This document shows positions 59,044 to 64,000 of a stretch of DNA of 64,000 nt, piece by piece. The stretch is taken from the NCBI RefSeq assembly GCF_035645195.1, contig NZ_DASQNA010000008.1:124001-188000 (forward strand), given 5' to 3'. This stretch comes from Paenibacillus sp. (GTDB taxonomy: Bacteria; Bacillota; Bacilli; Paenibacillales; YIM-B00363). The notes under the pieces were generated by a model. The model was not told where the DNA came from. It was given only the letters and a program-made list of their open reading frames with translations, and made no database searches. Each line of letters starts with the position of its first letter. The stretch's first letter is position 1. Made by a program: the position numbers and the translations under genes.

Positions 59044-59934
59044 ATGAAAAAGCTGAGAAACTGGGATTTATACGCGATGATGACGCCGGGGGTATTGTTT
59101 TTTATCATCTTCTCGTATTTGCCAATGCTTTGGATCGTGATCGCGTTCCAAGACTTCCGAATCGGACGGGGCATTTTTGGAAGCGATTTCGTCGGGTTGA
59201 AGCATTTCCAAACGTTGTTCCAAGACGAGTATTTCTACAATATTTTGACCAACACCGTTCTCATCAGCACGTACAAGTTGATCTTCGGCTTTCCGATCCC
59301 GATCCTTCTGGCGCTGGCCATGAACGAAATCCGCCGCCGCGCCACGCTTCGGTTTATCCAGTCGGTCATCTACCTGCCGCACTTCCTCTCCTGGACGGTC
59401 GTCGCGACGCTCATGATCAGCATTTTCTCGTACGACACGGGAATTCTGAACGACGCGCTCGCCTTCTTCGGCCTCGAGCCGATCGCGTTCCTGAGCGACA
59501 CGAGCAAATTTCGCTCGATGCTCGTCGCCTCGGACATCTGGAAGAACGCCGGATGGGGGACAATTTTGTACATCGCCGCGCTCGTCGGCATCGATCAGCA
59601 TTTGTACGAGGCCGCGGAAATCGACGGCGCCTCGAAGCTGCGGCAAATTTGGCACGTCTCGCTGCCGGGCCTCCGCGCGACGGCGACGGTGCTGCTGATC
59701 CTCAGCGTCGGCAATTTGATCACGGGCGACTTCGAGCAAATTTTGCTCATGTACAGCCCAGCCGTCTACAACGTCGCGGACGTCATCCAGACGTACGTGT
59801 ACCGGATCGGCCTCGGGCAAATGCAGCTCAGCTACACGGCCGCGGTCGGCTTGTTCCAATCCGTCGTCGCGTTCGCCCTCGTATACGGCGCGAACCGGTT
59901 CGCGAAGAAGATGGGAGGGGAATCGATTTGGTAA
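59044..59934 (+). CDS. ABC importer permease, LplB type
   Basis: 296-residue permease with six transmembrane segments and the EAA loop EAAEIDGASKLRQIW. The ATG at 59044 follows GGGGGAG closely. It is the first gene of a three-gene importer with the usual order permease, permease, binding protein. It overlaps the next gene by seven bases. The lacZ gene upstream suggests a galactoside or other oligosaccharide as substrate. Confidence 0.92.
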   Translation: MKKLRNWDLYAMMTPGVLFFIIFSYLPMLWIVIAFQDFRIGRGIFGSDFVGLKHFQTLFQDEYFYNILTNTVLISTYKLIFGFPIPILLALAMNEIRRRATLRFIQSVIYLPHFLSWTVVATLMISIFSYDTGILNDALAFFGLEPIAFLSDTSKFRSMLVASDIWKNAGWGTILYIAALVGIDQHLYEAAEIDGASKLRQIWHVSLPGLRATATVLLILSVGNLITGDFEQILLMYSPAVYNVADVIQTYVYRIGLGQMQLSYTAAVGLFQSVVAFALVYGANRFAKKMGGESIW

Positions 59935-60797
59935 GAAGCAAAGGTTGGGAGCAGCGGTTGGTCACGTTTTTTTCCTACTTGATCCTGATCGTCATGACGC
60001 TGCTGTGCATCATCCCGTTCGTCCGGCTGTTCGCTATGAGCTTCAGCAGCGAAATTTTCGTGCAGTCGGGCGAGGTGTTTCTGTGGCCTAGAGGGTTTAC
60101 GACCGGGGCGATCGCCTTCGTGTTCGGCAACAACGCCTTCCAAGACGCGTTCGGCATCACCGTCGCCGCCACCGTCACGTTCACGGCGCTGTCGCTCGTC
60201 ACGACGGTGCTGACGGCGTATCCCCTGTCCCGGCCGTACCTTGCGGGCGCGCGCTTTTTCTCGCTGTTGATCGTCTTTACGATGCTGTTCAACGGCGGCA
60301 TCATTCCGACGTACTTGGTCGTCAAAACGCTCGGCCTGCTGGATACGTTCTGGGCGCTCGTCATCCCGCACATGATCAGCGCATTCAACGTCATCATACT
60401 CATTTCGTTCTTCCGGTCGCTGCCGCTCGATTACGAGGAATCCGCCAAGATGGACGGCGCGTCCAACTGGAAGGTGCTCGCGTACATCATCGTGCCGCTG
60501 TCGAAGCCGATTTTGGCGACGATCGCGCTGTTTTACGCGGTGTTCCGATGGAACTATTGGTTCGACGTGCTGATGTACATCAACTCGCCGGAGCGCTATA
60601 CGCTGCAGATCGTCCTGAAAAATTTGATCCAAAATACCGACGGATCGATCATGACCGTCTTCACCGATCATCATTACGCGCTGCTTTCCGTCCAAGGGGC
60701 CGCCGTACTGTTTACGATTTTGCCGATTTTGCTCGTGTACCCGTTTCTGCAAAAGTATTTCGTCAAGGGGGTGATGATCGGCGGCATTAAAGGATAA
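59928..60797 (+). CDS. ABC importer permease, YtcP/LplC type
   Basis: 289-residue second permease. The TTG at 59928 has GGGAGGGG seven bases ahead and overlaps the end of the first permease; the open frame further upstream is a shadow. It has six hydrophobic segments, the loop ESAKMDGASNWKVLA and the C-terminal KYFVKGVMIGGIKG typical of the family. Confidence 0.9.
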   Translation: MVRSKGWEQRLVTFFSYLILIVMTLLCIIPFVRLFAMSFSSEIFVQSGEVFLWPRGFTTGAIAFVFGNNAFQDAFGITVAATVTFTALSLVTTVLTAYPLSRPYLAGARFFSLLIVFTMLFNGGIIPTYLVVKTLGLLDTFWALVIPHMISAFNVIILISFFRSLPLDYEESAKMDGASNWKVLAYIIVPLSKPILATIALFYAVFRWNYWFDVLMYINSPERYTLQIVLKNLIQNTDGSIMTVFTDHHYALLSVQGAAVLFTILPILLVYPFLQKYFVKGVMIGGIKG

Positions 60798-60860
60798 CGC
60801 CGGTCCAATTCGCTGACGGGCTTTGCAATTATTATTCGTTGAAAGAGGGGTTCGAAGAGC

Positions 60861-62456
60861 ATGAGGAAAACATGGACTTGGCTGCTGCCGCTGCTGCTCG
60901 TCGTTACGCTGCTCGGCGCTTGCACGAACGGGGGCGGCGGCGAAAGCTCGTCGGGCACGGACGCCGCGAACGGCAATACGTCGGGCGAGAAAAGAAAAGT
61001 GAAACTCATCGTATCCGGCAACGTGCAGGAATTCCCGGAAGGCATTACGAAGGACGACAACTTCATCATCAATTATTGGAAAGAGAAGAGCGGGTTCGAT
61101 ATCGAATTCGAAATTTTGCCGCTGGAGGGCGCGGACGAGAAGTTGAACGCGATGCTCGTCTCCGGCGAGGCGAGCGGCATCATCATCCGCGGGGGCACCG
61201 AGTGGCTGGCGAACTTGGTCAATCAAGACGCGCTGCTTCCGCTGGACGACTATCTCAAAGGCACATCTTTGGAAACGCTTCACTCGGAAATCCAGAGCGC
61301 TTCCCGCATCGACGGCAAGCAGTACAGCATCGTCTTCCCGGAGGCGATCGCGCTGCAGAGTCCGTCCTACATCGTGCGCAAGGATTGGCTGCTCGAAAGC
61401 GGCATGACGGGTCAGCCGAAGACGTTCGACGAGTTCAATCAAATGCTGCAGGCGTTCAAGGCGCGCGGCGACGGCGTCGTTCCGCTCGGCGTGTTCGGTT
61501 CCCCGCACGGCGGCACCGACGGCTCCCAGCTGTCCGGCGCGTTCTCCCCGATCAAAGGGATGTTCGGCATCCCGACGGAATTCGCGCTGCGAGACGGCAA
61601 AGTCGTCTACACCCCGATTCTGCCGGAAGCGAAGGAGTATCTGGCGTACACGGCGCAGCTGTATAAAGACGGAATGATCGCGAAAGACTTCGCGATGCTG
61701 GATGCGCAGAAGACGCAGGAAATGTTCATCGGCGGCAAAATGGGCTTGTTCGTGCTGGAATACCCTTGGGCGTCCAAGACGATCATTCCGGCCGTGGCGG
61801 AAACGGGCGGCGACGCGAAATTCATGGACTTCCCGACGGGCAAAACCGGCAAGCCTTCGTATTCCAAAGCGTACTACCCGGTGTCCTCGAACGTCGCGAT
61901 CGCGAAGGATACGAAGGACGTCGAAGCGCATATCGAGTTCATCGAGTTTCTGTTGAAGCCGGAAACGCAGCAAATTACGAACTACGGCATCGAAGGGCAG
62001 CACTACACGAAGGAAGGCGACAAAATCGTTCCGACGGAGGAAGGCAAGCAGATCGCTTGGTCGGTGTACTACAAGCCGCTCGCGAGCCCCGACGAATGGT
62101 ACCAAATGTACGGCGTGATGGCGGACTGGGCGGAGTTTTATTACCCGACCGAGCGGAACGCTTCCCGCGAAGACGTCGATCCCGTCTACTTTATGCCGCC
62201 GCAGCCGGATTTGGTGGCGAAGCGGGTGCAGCTCAACACGAAGGTCGATACGTATTATACGGACGTCGTCACGGGCAAACAGAGCCTCGATACGTTCGAC
62301 GCGTTCGCGCAGGATTGGCTGAAGAGCGGCGGGCAGGACATTCTCGACGGCTACAACAAGCTGTATCAAGAGCTCGGCTCGCCGAAATTCGAGTACAAGG
62401 AATTCCCTCCGGGCGAGCTGTACACGGGCAAGCATTTGTTCGACGGCAAGAAGTAA
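60861..62456 (+). CDS. extracellular solute-binding lipoprotein
   Basis: 531-residue lipoprotein with lipobox LGAC (Cys21), a Gly/Ser/Asn-rich linker and a large bilobed sugar-binding domain of the YtcQ type. GAGGGG precedes the ATG. It serves the two permeases just upstream. It is only distantly similar to the binding proteins at 7651 and 14744. It faces the convergent sugar-porter gene across a two-way terminator. Confidence 0.92.
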   Translation: MRKTWTWLLPLLLVVTLLGACTNGGGGESSSGTDAANGNTSGEKRKVKLIVSGNVQEFPEGITKDDNFIINYWKEKSGFDIEFEILPLEGADEKLNAMLVSGEASGIIIRGGTEWLANLVNQDALLPLDDYLKGTSLETLHSEIQSASRIDGKQYSIVFPEAIALQSPSYIVRKDWLLESGMTGQPKTFDEFNQMLQAFKARGDGVVPLGVFGSPHGGTDGSQLSGAFSPIKGMFGIPTEFALRDGKVVYTPILPEAKEYLAYTAQLYKDGMIAKDFAMLDAQKTQEMFIGGKMGLFVLEYPWASKTIIPAVAETGGDAKFMDFPTGKTGKPSYSKAYYPVSSNVAIAKDTKDVEAHIEFIEFLLKPETQQITNYGIEGQHYTKEGDKIVPTEEGKQIAWSVYYKPLASPDEWYQMYGVMADWAEFYYPTERNASREDVDPVYFMPPQPDLVAKRVQLNTKVDTYYTDVVTGKQSLDTFDAFAQDWLKSGGQDILDGYNKLYQELGSPKFEYKEFPPGELYTGKHLFDGKK

Positions 62457-62462
62457 TAAGCG

Positions 62463-62505
62463 AAAAGCCGCATTCCCTAGTATCGGGAACGCGGCTTTTC
62501 CTTTG
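62463..62505. terminator. bidirectional terminator between convergent genes
   Basis: Stem AAAAGCCGC (62463-62471) and GCGGCTTTT (62491-62499) with inner TTCCC/GGGAA. The A and T tracts on the two sides make it work for both strands. Confidence 0.85.
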
Positions 62506-62521
62506 AGAAAGGATTCGTTGA

Positions 62522-63910
62522 TTATGCCTTGCGGCTCCAAAGCGACTCTACGTCCTCGAGCGACTTTCCTTTCGTCTCGGGCACGAGCTTCCAAGAGAAG
62601 AGGAGCGCGACGACGGACATGAAGGCGAACACCCAGAACGTGAGCGCGGGGCCCGCGAACGACAGCATCGGCGGGAACGACTGCGATACGATGTAGTCGG
62701 CGATCCACAGCGCCATCGCTGCGATGGCGGTCGCCCGGCCGCGGTAGCGGTTCGGGAAAATTTCGGACAGCATGACCCAGACGACCGGACCGAGCGATAC
62801 CGCGAACGCGGCGACGTACACGAGCACGAGCAGCAGCACGACCGTTCCGGACGTGTACCCGGTGTGGAACGCGGCGCCGATCCCGACGAGGCTCAGCGCC
62901 ATGACCGACGTGCCGGCCAGCAGCAGCGCTTTCCGGCCGACCTTGTCGATCAGCCAGATGGAGAGAATCGTAAAGACGAAATTGACGAAGCCGACCATGA
63001 TCGTTTGGACGAGCGACGCGTTCGTTCCTGCGCCCGTCGCTTTGAAAATTTCCGGCGCGTAATACATGACGGCGTTGATGCCGGTCACCTGCTGCAGTAC
63101 CGCGAGGCCGACGCCGACGAGCAGCGCGAGCCGCAGCCCCGGACGGAACAAGTCGCGAAGCGGACCCGCCTCTTGCGCGAACGAAGCTTTGATGTCGAGC
63201 ACCTCTTGCTTCGCCGCATCTTCGCCGTGAATTTTCACCAGGATCGGCAGCGCTTCGGCGGGGCGGCCTTGCTTGATGAGCCAGCGAGGGCTTTCCGGCA
63301 CGAAGAAGAGCAGCGCGAGGAACGCGACGCCCGGCAAGACGCCGACGCCGAACATCCAGCGCCAGCCGTTCTCTACGTTCCAAGCGGCATCTCCAAGGCC
63401 GGCGATGTACGAGTTAACGAAATAGACGATGAAAATGCCGGTGACGACCGCGAGCTGGTTCAGCGCGACCAACCGGCCGCGGTGCTTCGCCGGCGCGACC
63501 TCCGCGTTGTACATCGGGCACAGGGTGGACGTAATGCCGATCCCGATGCCGCCGAGAATGCGGGAGAGCACGAACACGGAGAACGTTCCTGCGATCGCGG
63601 AGCCGAGCGAGCCGAGCACGAACAGAACGCCCGCGGCGAAAATGACTTTCTTCCGGCCGAATTTGTCGCCCAGGACGCCCGCGGACGCGGCGCCCCCGAT
63701 GCAGCCGACGATCAGGGAGGAGACGGCCCAGCCGACTTGGAACTCGTTGAGGGCGAATCGTTCCTGCATAAAGCCGATCGCGCCCGAAATGACGGCCGTG
63801 TCGAAACCGAATAATAATCCGCCGATGGCGGCGATACTGGAAATGAGCGTCACGAACTTCATGTTATGGGAACGAATGTCGTTCGTTGTTGCTGGAACCG
63901 ATGCTTGCAT
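62522..63910 (-). CDS. sugar porter, major facilitator superfamily (XylE/AraE-like)
   Basis: 462-residue, 12-helix proton-coupled sugar transporter. It shows FGFDTAVISGA in helix 1, DKFGRKK and DKVGRKA in the matching loops of both halves, VPESPRWL after helix 6, and the C-terminal VPETKGKSLEDVE. All are sugar-porter signatures. AAAGGTGAT precedes the ATG. It likely brings in a monosaccharide such as xylose, arabinose or galactose. Confidence 0.93.
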   Translation of the reverse strand: MQASVPATTNDIRSHNMKFVTLISSIAAIGGLLFGFDTAVISGAIGFMQERFALNEFQVGWAVSSLIVGCIGGAASAGVLGDKFGRKKVIFAAGVLFVLGSLGSAIAGTFSVFVLSRILGGIGIGITSTLCPMYNAEVAPAKHRGRLVALNQLAVVTGIFIVYFVNSYIAGLGDAAWNVENGWRWMFGVGVLPGVAFLALLFFVPESPRWLIKQGRPAEALPILVKIHGEDAAKQEVLDIKASFAQEAGPLRDLFRPGLRLALLVGVGLAVLQQVTGINAVMYYAPEIFKATGAGTNASLVQTIMVGFVNFVFTILSIWLIDKVGRKALLLAGTSVMALSLVGIGAAFHTGYTSGTVVLLLVLVYVAAFAVSLGPVVWVMLSEIFPNRYRGRATAIAAMALWIADYIVSQSFPPMLSFAGPALTFWVFAFMSVVALLFSWKLVPETKGKSLEDVESLWSRKA

Positions 63911-63971
63911 AACGTTCGATCACCTTTCGAGTAAGCCTGTATTTTGCCGTCCCTTCGGGAGCAGCGTTGCC

Positions 63972-63977
63972 ATTATA
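63972..63977 (-). promoter_or_regulatory. -10 box of the sugar porter gene
   Basis: On the minus strand the sequence reads TGCTATAATGG, an extended -10 box about 60 bases before the ATG. The -35 region lies near the window edge and cannot be judged well. Confidence 0.5.
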
Positions 63978-64000
63978 GCATGGGGCCGCCTGCACTTATT

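Noticed and set aside
59832-63383. Very long minus-strand open frame (1183 codons) opposite the importer and overlapping the sugar porter
   Set aside because: It lies antisense to well-supported genes in GC-rich DNA, its product is low-complexity and Arg-rich, and it matches no family. It is a shadow of codon bias.

Overview
The window reads as the chromosome of an endospore-forming member of the Paenibacillaceae (Paenibacillus/Cohnella-like). The reasons are the YesM/YesN regulator pair, LplB/YtcP-type permeases with large lipoprotein binding proteins, a pra operon in the gene order described for Paenibacillus sp. JJ-1b, strong AGGAGG-type ribosome sites with frequent TTG/GTG starts, and the 3' part of sigK, the mother-cell sporulation sigma factor. 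By eye the base composition changes along the window: mixed over 0-42 kb, clearly AT-rich over 42.2-49.8 kb, and very GC-rich from 55.6 kb to the end.

0.3-20.3 kb is a sulfated-substrate region. It holds the tail of a decayed sulfatase, a YesM/YesN two-component system, five sulfatases, an ABC importer (two permeases and a lipoprotein binding protein), an orphan second binding protein and a GH51-like glycosidase. A repeated promoter element, two GTCGT half-sites 22 bp apart upstream of a TACAAT/TATAAT -10 box, precedes six transcription units. It is the best candidate for the YesN-type regulator's operator.

20.5-42.0 kb looks like one 20-gene operon starting from the fifth copy of that element. 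It encodes a beta-glucuronidase, a type I extradiol dioxygenase with a C-C hydrolase-like protein, CoA transferase, fumarylacetoacetase-like hydrolase, cyclase and thiolase, then a sixth sulfatase and an MFS transporter. After these come the complete 4-hydroxybenzoate/protocatechuate 2,3-cleavage pathway (praABEGFDCHI order) and an ACT-domain malic enzyme. Inferred logic: sulfate- and glucuronide-conjugated phenolics are imported intact, deconjugated in the cytoplasm, ring-cleaved and passed to pyruvate, acetyl-CoA and the TCA cycle.

42.2-45.6 kb is a recombinase-in-trio (RIT) element with three overlapping tyrosine recombinase genes. 46-50 kb is AT-rich cargo: an HTH-like protein, tiny genes, and a PrrC/RloC-like ATPase with a putative C-terminal nuclease triad. 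At 50.3-52.4 kb a large serine recombinase runs directly into the 3' part of sigK. The 5' part of sigK is absent from the window, so everything left of about 51.9 kb may belong to a very large skin-like sigK-intervening element that carries the catabolic island.

52.5-64 kb looks like ordinary chromosome: two exported proteins of unknown function, a small membrane protein behind a CsoR-like operator, a frameshifted acyltransferase, a GH2 beta-galactosidase, a second LplB/YtcP/YtcQ-type sugar importer and a sugar-porter MFS transporter.
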